This document shows, one piece after another, positions 53,462-61,061 of a stretch of DNA of 64,000 nt. Every line of letters begins with the position of its first letter. Position 1 is the first letter of the stretch. The DNA is taken from contig NZ_FOZJ01000003.1 in NCBI RefSeq assembly GCF_900114345.1, positions 1,116,001 to 1,180,000 of the forward strand, read 5' to 3'. Both the position numbers and the translations under genes were made by a program. A model generated the notes under the pieces. The model saw only the letters and a list, made by a program, of their open reading frames with translations. It searched no databases and was not told the origin of the DNA. This DNA comes from Microbacterium sp. cf046 (lineage in GTDB: Bacteria; Actinomycetota; Actinomycetes; Actinomycetales; Microbacteriaceae).

Positions 53462-53481
53462 TTCGAGTCCCTCCAGGGGCA
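53462..53481 (+). repeat. attR core
   Basis: TTCGAGTCCCTCCAGGGGCA, identical over 20 bases to the 3' end of tRNA-Arg at 9910-9929. This is the original tRNA end displaced by integration. Confidence 0.92.
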
Positions 53482-53521
53482 TCGCCGCACAAGCGCTAGC
53501 TCACCGGCATCCGCTCGCGGT

Positions 53522-53845
53522 TCAACTTCTCTCCTCGTAGTGACGCACACTGTCGTCCCGTTCAACCAAGAATCGGTCGTCCTCGGGGTAGTAGAAAGCC
53601 TTCTCGATGTCGTCTCCCGCGAAGCCGCGGATGCTGTCGAAGCTGTCCGAGCGAGAAATCGTCAAGATCTCGGTCAGGCCGTCGGGCAGGTCGCGGGTCA
53701 CCGTCCATCCATCCCGATGCTGCACGTAGAGCGGTACTCCCTCGACGCCGGTCCGCTCGACCTAGTCCACCCACTCGTCGGTGTCGACGGTGCGGATGAC
53801 TCCGCGCCAGACGCGGATCACGTTCCGGTCGTCGCCGTCGCGCAT
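53522..53845 (-). pseudogene. Antibiotic-biosynthesis-monooxygenase-like gene with an internal stop
   Basis: From the ATG at 53845 the frame reads MRDGDDRNVIRVWRGVIRTV then DTDEWVD, hits TAG at 53762-53764 (codon 28), and continues in frame to RDLPDGLTEILTISRSDSFD, SIRGFAGDDIEKAF, YYPEDDRFLVE. The second part is the recognisable ABM ferredoxin-like fold. A single base change explains the break; a short product could restart at 53725. It is either a pseudogene or a sequencing error. It lies just outside the island and overlaps the lipoprotein stop. Confidence 0.8.
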
Positions 53846-54582
53846 CAGTCGCCTGGTTCGGTGACGATGATCGAGGCGACCTCGTCCAGAGAGTCGACGA
53901 CGTCCTCCGGCACGGTGCCCGTGGAGCAAAGCAGCTCCATTGAGTAGGCATTGCTCATCTGCGAGGCCTTGTAGTCCAGGTTCGCGAACACGCGGGCGGC
54001 GAGGAGGACGGCATCTTCATCGGTGGTCCACAGGAGGATCCGGTTCTGGACGTCGCCGTCGGCGGGCTCGCCGTCGACTCCGGTGGTGAGCGCGAAGTGC
54101 CCCGTCGACGCGAACTCTTCCATCTCCTCCTCCGTCGCACCCGAAAGCGTCGCAAGGAATTCGTCGGAGGCAGTCTCGTCGTCGTCAGCGGTGGCCTCGA
54201 AGACCTCCTGCCAATACTGCGCCGTGCAGGTTCCCTCGGCATTGACGAAGATCGTCTCACCCTCGCCGGCGTCGACCTTCGGCGTCCACGGCGCATCGGA
54301 ATCGAACGACAGGTTCAAGCCGACGGCTGAGAGGGGATCGAGCTCGGCGCCTTCCTCGAAGCTCAGTGAATCCAAGGGACCAGGTGAAGCCGAGGGCGTT
54401 GGGGTGGCTGACGGACTGGGTGGCTTGCTCGTCTTCTCGGCTTCGGACCCGCCGGCGGTGGAGGCAGCGCATCCGCTTGCCACCACCGCGATGGATGCGA
54501 CGATGAGCACGGCGCAGAAGTGGTCGCGTGCGCGTGAGGCAGACCTGATCAGAGCGATGGCGAGCTCCCTGGGATAGATCAA
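53845..54582 (-). CDS. Secreted lipoprotein of unknown function
   Basis: 245 residues. The signal segment AVLIVASIAVVASGC ends in a lipobox. It is followed by a Pro/Ser/Thr-rich linker (SKPPSPSATPTPSASPGP) and an acidic globular domain (FEATADDDETASDEFLATL). Such surface lipoproteins are common in Microbacteriaceae with no known role. Divergent from the next cluster; its stop shares a base with the start of the broken monooxygenase gene. Confidence 0.75.
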   Translation of the reverse strand: MIYPRELAIALIRSASRARDHFCAVLIVASIAVVASGCAASTAGGSEAEKTSKPPSPSATPTPSASPGPLDSLSFEEGAELDPLSAVGLNLSFDSDAPWTPKVDAGEGETIFVNAEGTCTAQYWQEVFEATADDDETASDEFLATLSGATEEEMEEFASTGHFALTTGVDGEPADGDVQNRILLWTTDEDAVLLAARVFANLDYKASQMSNAYSMELLCSTGTVPEDVVDSLDEVASIIVTEPGD

Positions 54583-54877
54583 CGGTGACCGATTGCACAG
54601 ATGGTACGCGCACGGTGGAGCCGGCGACAGGCAACACGCAGTCTCCGCAACGCGTCGTCATCAGCGGGCACGAGTTGCTTGGAAGGCGGGTATTGCAGCA
54701 CGGCCCGCTGCAGGCAGACCCCTGTCTGACGTGCACGAAGATTGGCTCCGCGCCAACACATGCACTGCGACGACTTTTCGCAGGGATCAGGAACTCCGTC
54801 GCAACGGTCCGTTACCCTCTCGCGCCGTCGCTGTCACCCCCTGTCCCTGTCCGTTCCGGTGCGGCGACAATGGCCGG
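54583..54877. promoter_or_regulatory. Divergent promoter region before the QEGLA cluster
   Basis: 295 bases separating the lipoprotein gene from the N-formylglutamate-amidohydrolase-like gene. TACCCT near 54812 is a possible -10 box for the plus-strand cluster. No gene is convincing. Confidence 0.4.
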
Positions 54878-55681
54878 ATGCCAATGACGGAACGTGCTCC
54901 CTTCGAATTCGTCGGCGATTGGGGCAGACAGATCATCGCCACCGCGATCCACAACGGGCACGACGTGCGCCCCGACGTGGCGGCCGAGCTCATCATCTCC
55001 GACGCGGATCGGCTGCGCGAGGAAGACCCGAACACCGACGCGATCGGCGCCCTCATCCCTGCGCGGGTCATCGTCCACCGCTCTCGGTTCGAGGTCGACA
55101 TGAATCGCAAGCGAGACCACGCCGTGTACCGCAACGCGGAGGAGGCGTGGGGCCTGGACATCCTCCGCGATCCCGAGCTCGATGCGGCGATCGTGGCCGG
55201 CTCGCTGGAAGTGTACGACGCGTTCTACGACGAGCTCGCGCGGCAACTCGACCCGGTGGCGGAACGCGGTCCGTTCGTGGTGTTCGACGTCCACTCCTAC
55301 AATCACCGCCGCGACGGCGCCGACGCCGCGCCGGCGCCGACCGAAGAGAACCCCGAAGTCAACGTCGGCACCGGATCGCTCGATCGCGCGCGATTCGGGC
55401 ACGTCGTCGATGCCTTCATGGACGCACTCGAGGCTGCGGGCACGAGTGCGGGCCCGCTCGATGTCCGCGAGAACGTGCGCTTCCGCGGGCAGCAGCTCGC
55501 CGCGTGGACGCACGCCCGCTACCCCGGCCGCGCGATCGTGCTCGCCATCGAGTTCAAGAAGACCTTCATGGATGAGTGGACCGGCGAGGCCGACCACGCC
55601 CGCGTCGACGAACTCGCCCGCGCCCTGGCGAGCACGATGCCCGCAGTCGAGGAATCGCTGCGCCAGGTGGTCGGATCGTGA
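54878..55681 (+). CDS. N-formylglutamate amidohydrolase-family protein
   Basis: 267 residues from ATG 54878 (an ATG six bases later is possible). The family pattern is visible: IHNGHDVRPDVAAEL early (PHxG-like metal ligand region), then DVHSYNHRRDGADAAPAPTE and NPEVNVGTGSLDR. The family hydrolyses N-formylglutamate or related amides with a bound metal. It overlaps the QEGLA gene by GTGA and is followed by an ATP-grasp gene, so it probably acts in a peptide-like pathway rather than histidine degradation. Confidence 0.85.
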   Translation: MPMTERAPFEFVGDWGRQIIATAIHNGHDVRPDVAAELIISDADRLREEDPNTDAIGALIPARVIVHRSRFEVDMNRKRDHAVYRNAEEAWGLDILRDPELDAAIVAGSLEVYDAFYDELARQLDPVAERGPFVVFDVHSYNHRRDGADAAPAPTEENPEVNVGTGSLDRARFGHVVDAFMDALEAAGTSAGPLDVRENVRFRGQQLAAWTHARYPGRAIVLAIEFKKTFMDEWTGEADHARVDELARALASTMPAVEESLRQVVGS

Positions 55682-56916
55682 CGGCCACGGCGCCCAGCCA
55701 CGACACCGACGATCCGGCTCATGCGCCCGATGCGATCGGGCCCGAGACGAGCGCGATCGAGGTGGGCGCCTTCTCGCCCGCCGACCTTGCGGCAGACCAC
55801 GCGATGGCATCCATTGCGGGGAGCGTGCGGTTCCTGCTCGAGATGACCCCGGTCAATGCCGACGATGCTCGCGCCGCGTTCCTCGCGCACCCGGATGCCG
55901 ACCCGGTGTTCGAGTACCGGGAACTCGACGTGGACCCAGATGTGCTCGATGCGCAGGTGGCCGCGCTGCCCCTCGACCAGGTCGCCGACGCCACGCTCGC
56001 CGCCCTGCTGCGAAACCGGCAGCGCGAGATGACGCTGCGCGTCGAGATGCTGCGCGCGCGGAACACCCCCGATTTCCTGCAGCTCTCGATCGCGCACTAC
56101 GGCGCCGTGCTGCCCGAGCTGGTCACTCGCGCGGAAGACATGCTGGACCGCCTCCCGAGCGGACGCCTGGAGCACGACTCGGTCGGCGCGGTGGAATTCC
56201 TCGCGGCAGCGAAGGCCGAGATCGAGCACTACCGATCGATCGACCCCGACGTCGGCATCCACGCCGAGATCCGCGACGACGTGTCCGGCATCCTGGTCGA
56301 CGGCAACACGCTCCTCATCTCCAGCAACGCCGCCGTCGCCGGCCCCCGGGTGAACGCGCTGCTGCAGCACGAAGTCGGCACGCACCTGGTGACCCAGGTG
56401 AACGGGCTCGCCCAACCGATCCGCATGCTCGGAACCGGGCTGGCCCATTACGACGAGACGCAGGAGGGCCTGGCGGTGCTCGCCGAGATCGCGTGCGGCG
56501 GCCTGACCGCCTCGCGGCTGCGGCAGCTCGCGGCGCGCGTGGTCGCGGTGCACTCCCTCGTGAGCGGCGCGACCTTCGTGGAGACGCATCGCGTCCTGAC
56601 CGGCCACGGTCTGCCCGCCGGGAGCGCCTACGGGATCGCCATGCGGGTACACCGGGCCGGCGGCTTCACGAAGGACGCCATCTATCTGCGCGGCGTGCTC
56701 GAGCTGCTCCAGCACGTGGCCGCGGGCGGTGTGCTCGACCTCTTCTTCCTCGGCAAGTTCTCGATCCAGGATCTGCCGCTCGTGGAAGACCTCGCCGCAC
56801 GCGGACTGCTCGCGCCGGCCCGGATCATGCCCCGCTACCTCGCCGAGCCCGAAGCCGCCGACCGGCTCCAGAGCGCCGCGCACGCGGGCGACCTCGTGAC
56901 GCTCGTGAATGCGTAG
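55678..56916 (+). CDS. QEGLA-motif (DUF1704, MATCAP-like) metallopeptidase
   Basis: 412 residues from a GTG at 55678. The zinc motif is LQHEVGTHLVTQVNG (HExxTH, near residue 231), and DETQEGLAVLAEI carries the QEGLA signature with the third ligand Glu. Bacterial members are named for a supposed link with flavohaemoglobin expression, while the eukaryotic relatives MATCAP1/2 are tyrosine carboxypeptidases of tubulin. By analogy it may remove a C-terminal residue from a peptide. It is coupled to the gene before and lies 90 bases before the ATP-grasp gene. Confidence 0.9.
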   Translation: MTATAPSHDTDDPAHAPDAIGPETSAIEVGAFSPADLAADHAMASIAGSVRFLLEMTPVNADDARAAFLAHPDADPVFEYRELDVDPDVLDAQVAALPLDQVADATLAALLRNRQREMTLRVEMLRARNTPDFLQLSIAHYGAVLPELVTRAEDMLDRLPSGRLEHDSVGAVEFLAAAKAEIEHYRSIDPDVGIHAEIRDDVSGILVDGNTLLISSNAAVAGPRVNALLQHEVGTHLVTQVNGLAQPIRMLGTGLAHYDETQEGLAVLAEIACGGLTASRLRQLAARVVAVHSLVSGATFVETHRVLTGHGLPAGSAYGIAMRVHRAGGFTKDAIYLRGVLELLQHVAAGGVLDLFFLGKFSIQDLPLVEDLAARGLLAPARIMPRYLAEPEAADRLQSAAHAGDLVTLVNA

Positions 56917-57006
56917 GCGCCTGCGCGACGACGGCGTCCTCTCGAATACCCGCGTAACCCACCCCGACGGACCCGGCCACGCGCCGACCGACATGCAGGA
57001 GGCACC

Positions 57007-58050
57007 ATGAAGATCGGTTTCGTCGTCAACGACATCGCCACCGAACTGCCGCAGTTCACGACGACCCGCCTCGCCATGAGCGCCACGCGGCAGGGGCACG
57101 AGGCCTGCCTGATCGGGCAGGGTGACTTCGGCTACGAGCCCGACGAGTCGCTCTCTGCGAGCGTGGCGGCCGGCGATGCCGGCAAGGCCTACCGCTCCCT
57201 CGAGCGATACCTCGAGGACGTGCAGGCGGCGACACGCAAGCGCGTGCCCCTGAACGACTTCGACGTCGTGATGCTCCGCGCCGACCCGGCCGCGGAGACC
57301 GCGGAGCGTTCGTGGGCGAACACGGCCGGCCTGGCCTTCGGAAACCTGCTCGCGGATTCCGGCGTGCTCGTGGTCAACGATCCCCACTCGCTGACGGAGG
57401 CGATGTCGAAGGCGTACTTCCAGCACTTCCCCGAGGTGGTCCGGCCGCGCACGATGATCTCGCGCGACGAAGAGCGGATGCGCGAGTTCATCGCAGAGCT
57501 CGGCGGCCGTGCCGTGCTCAAGCCGCTCCAGGGGTCCGGCGGTTCCGGCGTGTTCCTGGTGAACATGAAGGAGGAGCCGAACATCACACAGATCGTGGAG
57601 GCGATCGCCCGCGACGGCTATGTGGTGGCGCAGGAATACCTCCCTGCGGCCAAGGACGGCGATGTGCGGATGTTCGTGATGAACGGGCGCCCCCTCGAGA
57701 TCGACGGCGCCTACGCCGCGTTCCGTCGCCGGCCCGGGGAGACCGACGTGCGCTCCAACATGTCGGCCGGGGGCACGGCGGAGGCGGTCACGGTGACCGA
57801 CGAGATGCTCCAGCTCGTCGAAGCCGTGCGGCCCAAGCTGCTCGCCGACGGGATGTTCCTGGTCGGCCTGGACATCGTGGGCGACAAGCTCATGGAGGTC
57901 AACGTGTTCTCCCCGGGCGGGCTCGGATCGTGCGGTGACCTCTATGGCCTGGACTTCACCGTGCCCGTCCTCGAAGACCTGGAACGCAAGGCGGGGATCC
58001 GCGAGCACTACGGCTCCGAGCTGCCCAACGCGCAGCTTGCCACGATGTAG
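57007..58050 (+). CDS. GshB-like ATP-grasp ligase
   Basis: 347 residues with a glutathione-synthetase-type fold. The N-terminus is MKIGFVVNDIATELPQF; VMLRADPAAETAERSWANTA and GVLVVNDPHSL correspond to the substrate region, LKPLQGSGGSGVFLVN to the ATP loop and LMEVNVFSPGGLGS to the metal site. Such ligases join an acyl group to an amine, as in glutathione or peptide natural products. Actinobacteria make mycothiol, not glutathione, so the product is probably a dedicated peptide. Third gene of the QEGLA cluster; AGGAGG precedes the ATG. Confidence 0.88.
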   Translation: MKIGFVVNDIATELPQFTTTRLAMSATRQGHEACLIGQGDFGYEPDESLSASVAAGDAGKAYRSLERYLEDVQAATRKRVPLNDFDVVMLRADPAAETAERSWANTAGLAFGNLLADSGVLVVNDPHSLTEAMSKAYFQHFPEVVRPRTMISRDEERMREFIAELGGRAVLKPLQGSGGSGVFLVNMKEEPNITQIVEAIARDGYVVAQEYLPAAKDGDVRMFVMNGRPLEIDGAYAAFRRRPGETDVRSNMSAGGTAEAVTVTDEMLQLVEAVRPKLLADGMFLVGLDIVGDKLMEVNVFSPGGLGSCGDLYGLDFTVPVLEDLERKAGIREHYGSELPNAQLATM

Positions 58051-58073
58051 GCGGTGCGCGCGAGAATCGAGAC

Positions 58074-58517
58074 ATGACAGCCCCAGACGCAAGCGCGGTC
58101 GACGAGTACGTCGCCTCGATCGCCGATGAGCAGACCGCGGAAGACAGCCGGATGCTGATCGCGATGATGCGGCGGGTGAGCGGGCACGAGCCCACACTGT
58201 GGAATGTCGGCACGATCGGCTTCGACACCTACCACTACAGATACGACAGCGGCCGCGAAGGCGACGGTCACGTCATCGGGTTCTATCCGCGCAAGGGCAA
58301 GACGACCATCTACCTGATGGACGGCACCGCCCGCCATGCGGAGCTGCTGGCCAAGCTGGGCACGCACACCGAAACCGGGTACTGCGTGTACCTCAAGCGG
58401 CTGAGCGACGTGGACCCGACGATCCTCGAGCAGATCGTCCGCGAGTCGTACGACTACGTGAAAGCCAAGTCCCAAGACGGGCCGATCCGCCAGATCCTGT
58501 GGAAGGTCGAGGACTGA
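58074..58517 (+). CDS. DUF1801-domain protein
   Basis: 147 residues starting MTAPDASAVDEYVASIADEQ. It has the YdhG/CyaY-like alpha-beta pattern IGFDTYHYRYDSGREGDGHV then IGFYPRKGKTTIYLMDGTA. The family is broadly spread and has no firm biochemical role. It follows the ATP-grasp gene closely in the same direction, though it could also be independent. Confidence 0.85.
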   Translation: MTAPDASAVDEYVASIADEQTAEDSRMLIAMMRRVSGHEPTLWNVGTIGFDTYHYRYDSGREGDGHVIGFYPRKGKTTIYLMDGTARHAELLAKLGTHTETGYCVYLKRLSDVDPTILEQIVRESYDYVKAKSQDGPIRQILWKVED

Positions 58518-58797
58518 GGGCGGGCGGACCGGTTCCGTCTCGGAGCGGCACTGATCGCGTCGACCGCCCCGGCGGAATGACACGCGGCGAAATGTAAGCG
58601 GCCGATCCAGCGATCGCGCCGAGACCCAGTCGCGCGCGGCACGCGAACGAGCGCCTTCGATAAATGCCCGGTCAACGGCAGATCCGGCCGGCCGCACCGA
58701 GACCGCCGCGCGTGCCGTCACGCGCACCTGACGCCACGATGACACGCGGCGTCACATGGCGCGCATTCCGGCTGAGCAGTCTCCTCGGGTGTCCATA

Positions 58798-58809
58798 GTC
58801 TGGCCAGAC
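58798..58809. promoter_or_regulatory. Palindrome GTCTGGCCAGAC, candidate operator of the sulfur cluster
   Basis: A perfect 12-bp palindrome 23 bases before a small cysteine-containing ORF and about 240 bases before the rhodanese gene. TAGTCT overlapping it could be a -10 box. The regulator is not known. The 58518-59046 interval has no other large gene. Confidence 0.5.
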
Positions 58810-58831
58810 CACCTCGACAGATCGGACTCCG

Positions 58832-58966
58832 ATGCGACCCGCACCCTTCACCGCGACCCACCTGGGCGCCGCTGTGTCGTGCGTGGCCGATGCCATCGCC
58901 GGCACCGGCGCCTGTCGAATGCGCGGCTGTCGGACGACATCCGCCCCCAGCGCGTCGATGCGCTGA
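58832..58966 (+). CDS. Possible cysteine-containing leader peptide
   Basis: 44 codons starting MRPAPFTATHLGAAVSC and going on to CRMRGC, with Cys at positions 17, 28 and 33. It lies between a palindrome (58798-58809) and a hairpin (GCACCGGCAC with GTGCCCGGTGC, 58991-59016) that precedes the rhodanese start. Cys-rich leaderless ORFs controlling sulfur genes are known in mycobacteria. The ORF could attenuate the operon according to cysteine supply. Not proven: the Cys codons are not adjacent and the start is not strictly leaderless. Confidence 0.35.
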   Translation: MRPAPFTATHLGAAVSCVADAIAGTGACRMRGCRTTSAPSASMR

Positions 58967-59046
58967 GGGCGCACCGCGCAGCATCTGCCCGCACCGGCAC
59001 TCTTCGTGCCCGGTGCTCGACGTCCGCCGACTCCAGAAGGAACATC

Positions 59047-59925
59047 GTGTCCCGCATCCTCATCTCCGCCGACGAACTCGCCGGCCTCCTCTCTGCCGTT
59101 CCCGCCGTGCGCGTCCTCGACGTGCGCTGGCGACTGGATCGCCCCGACGGGCGCCCGGAGTTCCTCGACGGCCATATCCCCGGAGCGGTATACGTCGACC
59201 TCGACACCGAGCTCGCCGAGCACGGCGCGCCGACCGACGGGCGGCATCCGCTTCCCTCGACGCAGCGTCTGCAGGCAGCGGCACGGCGCTGGGGACTCAA
59301 CGACGGCGAAACCGTGGTGGTCTACGACGACCTCAAGTCGCTCTCCGCCGCGCGCGCATGGTGGCTGCTCGCCGACGGAGGGATCGCCGACGTGCGCATC
59401 CTGGACGGCTCGCTGAGGGCATGGACGGATGCCGGACACCCGCTGCAGACGGGCGATGTCGCTCCGGTCGCCGGGACGGTCACCCTCGCCGGCGGTCACC
59501 TCGCGAAGGCCGACATCGATGAGGCCGCGGAGCTCGCGACCACGGGGGTGCTCATCGACGTCCGGGCGGCGGAGCGCTACCGGGGCGACGTCGAGCCGAT
59601 CGACCCGCGCGCCGGCCACGTGCCCGGCGCCCTCAACCGCTTCACCGGGGCGAACGTCGGCGCCGACGGCCGCTTCCTCGATCCCGAGACGCTGCGCCGC
59701 GAGTTCGCCGACCTCGGCGTCGTCGACGGCGAGCCGGTCGGCGTCTACTGCGGCTCAGGGGTCACGGCATCCCACGCGTTCGTCGCCCTCACCATCGCGG
59801 GCTATCGCCCGACCCTCTACCCCGGCTCCTGGAGCCAGTGGTCGAACCACCTCGATCGTCCGGTCGCGACCGGATCCGACCCGGCGGGCGCCCTGGCGTC
59901 CGCCACCCAGAAGGAGCAGTCATGA
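59047..59925 (+). CDS. sseA: Thiosulfate/3-mercaptopyruvate sulfurtransferase (two rhodanese domains)
   Basis: 292 residues from a GTG at 59047, after AGAAGGAA. Domain one covers about residues 5-130 and ends in a degenerate non-catalytic loop. Domain two has the active-site Cys in GVYCGSGVTASHAF near residue 235, the CGSGVT form of the SseA group. It transfers sulfane sulfur from thiosulfate or mercaptopyruvate. Its stop overlaps the LLM monooxygenase start by ATGA, so it leads an operon that uses sulfur compounds. Confidence 0.9.
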   Translation: MSRILISADELAGLLSAVPAVRVLDVRWRLDRPDGRPEFLDGHIPGAVYVDLDTELAEHGAPTDGRHPLPSTQRLQAAARRWGLNDGETVVVYDDLKSLSAARAWWLLADGGIADVRILDGSLRAWTDAGHPLQTGDVAPVAGTVTLAGGHLAKADIDEAAELATTGVLIDVRAAERYRGDVEPIDPRAGHVPGALNRFTGANVGADGRFLDPETLRREFADLGVVDGEPVGVYCGSGVTASHAFVALTIAGYRPTLYPGSWSQWSNHLDRPVATGSDPAGALASATQKEQS

Positions 59926-61061
59926 CCGTCGAATTCATCAGCGCCGTCAACATCCGCCCCGGCGACGAGCTCAACCCGCTCCCCGGGCGGGGGCTGGACC
60001 CCGACTATCTGCGCCACTACGCCCGCACCCTCGAGGACGCCGGGTTCGACTACACCCTCGTGCCGTACGGCAGCTCGGGAGCCGACTCGTTCGTCGTCGC
60101 CACCGCGGTCGCCGCCGTCACCGAGACGATCAAGCCGATCGTCGCCGTGCGCCCCAACACCGTGTTCCCCACGGTCGCCGCACAGCAGCTCGCCACGCTG
60201 GACCAGTTCTCGAACGGCCGCGCCGTGGTGCACATCATCTCGGGCGGCAGCGACGCCGAGCAGGCGCGCCAGGGCGACTTCCTGAACAAGGACGAGCGGT
60301 ACGACCGGTCGGCGGAGTGGATCGAGATCGTCCGTCGCTCCTGGAACGAGAGCGCGCCGTTCAGCCACGAGGGAACGTACTACCGCTTCGAGGACTTCGG
60401 CCCCGGCTTCCAGCCGTACCGCGAGATCCCGATCTCGGTCGGTGGCTCATCGGATGCCGCATACCGAGTCGGCGGCGCGCTCGGCGACATCTTCGGCCTC
60501 TGGGGTGAGCCGCTCGCCGACACCCGCGACCAGATCGCCCGCGTCGCCGAGAACGCGGCCATCGCCGGACGCAGCGACACCCCGCGCATCTGGGTGACCT
60601 TCCGGCCGATCGTCGCCGCGACCGACGAGCTCGCGTGGGAGAAGGCGCACAGCCAGATCGCCACCCTCGCCGAGAACTACGCGAACGCGGGTCTGGTGCC
60701 GTTCCGCGGGCAGACCGGCGCCCCGCAGAACGTCGGATCGCAGCGACTGCTGGATGCCGCCGCCCGCGGCGAACTGCACGACCGAGCCCTCTGGACCAAG
60801 CCCGCAGCCGTCACGAACGCGCAGGGCGCATCAACGGCGCTCGTCGGCAGTTACGAGACCGTTGCCGCGGCGATCCTCGACTACGTCGACCTCGGTGCCG
60901 AGCTCATCTCGATCCGCGGGTACGACAACCTCAACGACGCGATCGACTACGGCCGCCACGTCCTCCCGCTCGTGCGCGAGGAGCTCGCGCACCGCGCGAG
61001 CACGGGAGAGCGCGGCGCGATCGTGGCGCAGCCTCCCATCGTCGAAGGCGTCCGCGCGTGA
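59922..61061 (+). CDS. LLM-class flavin-dependent monooxygenase (SsuD-like)
   Basis: 379 residues from the ATG at 59922 (MTVEFISAVNIRPGDELNPL). It has the bacterial-luciferase TIM barrel, with the typical blocks KPIVAVRPNTVFPTVAAQQL, ATLDQFSNGRAVVHIISGG and EGTYYRFEDFGPG. The SsuD/SfnG group uses reduced FMN from a partner reductase to cleave C-S bonds of alkanesulfonates or sulfones. It is coupled to the rhodanese gene (ATGA) and to the next gene (GTGA), forming a tight three-gene unit. Confidence 0.88.
   Translation: MTVEFISAVNIRPGDELNPLPGRGLDPDYLRHYARTLEDAGFDYTLVPYGSSGADSFVVATAVAAVTETIKPIVAVRPNTVFPTVAAQQLATLDQFSNGRAVVHIISGGSDAEQARQGDFLNKDERYDRSAEWIEIVRRSWNESAPFSHEGTYYRFEDFGPGFQPYREIPISVGGSSDAAYRVGGALGDIFGLWGEPLADTRDQIARVAENAAIAGRSDTPRIWVTFRPIVAATDELAWEKAHSQIATLAENYANAGLVPFRGQTGAPQNVGSQRLLDAAARGELHDRALWTKPAAVTNAQGASTALVGSYETVAAAILDYVDLGAELISIRGYDNLNDAIDYGRHVLPLVREELAHRASTGERGAIVAQPPIVEGVRA

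Larger units (their letters stand above)
9910..53481. mobile_element. Composite genomic island integrated in tRNA-Arg
   Basis: Bounded by the direct repeat TTCGAGTCCCTCCAGGGGCA (9910-9929 and 53462-53481). An integrase faces the tRNA at one end, and an excisionase, HTH gene and arm-type repeats are at the other. Cargo is accessory throughout: restriction, abortive-infection-like genes, a relaxase and sugar catabolism. A degenerate att copy at 40298-40317 and a duplicated right end show it is made of two segments, 9910-40317 and 40318-53481. No type IV secretion genes are seen, so it would be mobilizable at most, not self-transmissible. Confidence 0.9.

Noticed and set aside
54585..54887. A 100-codon plus-strand frame in the divergent gap
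   Set aside because: It runs into the next gene in another frame and has no family pattern.
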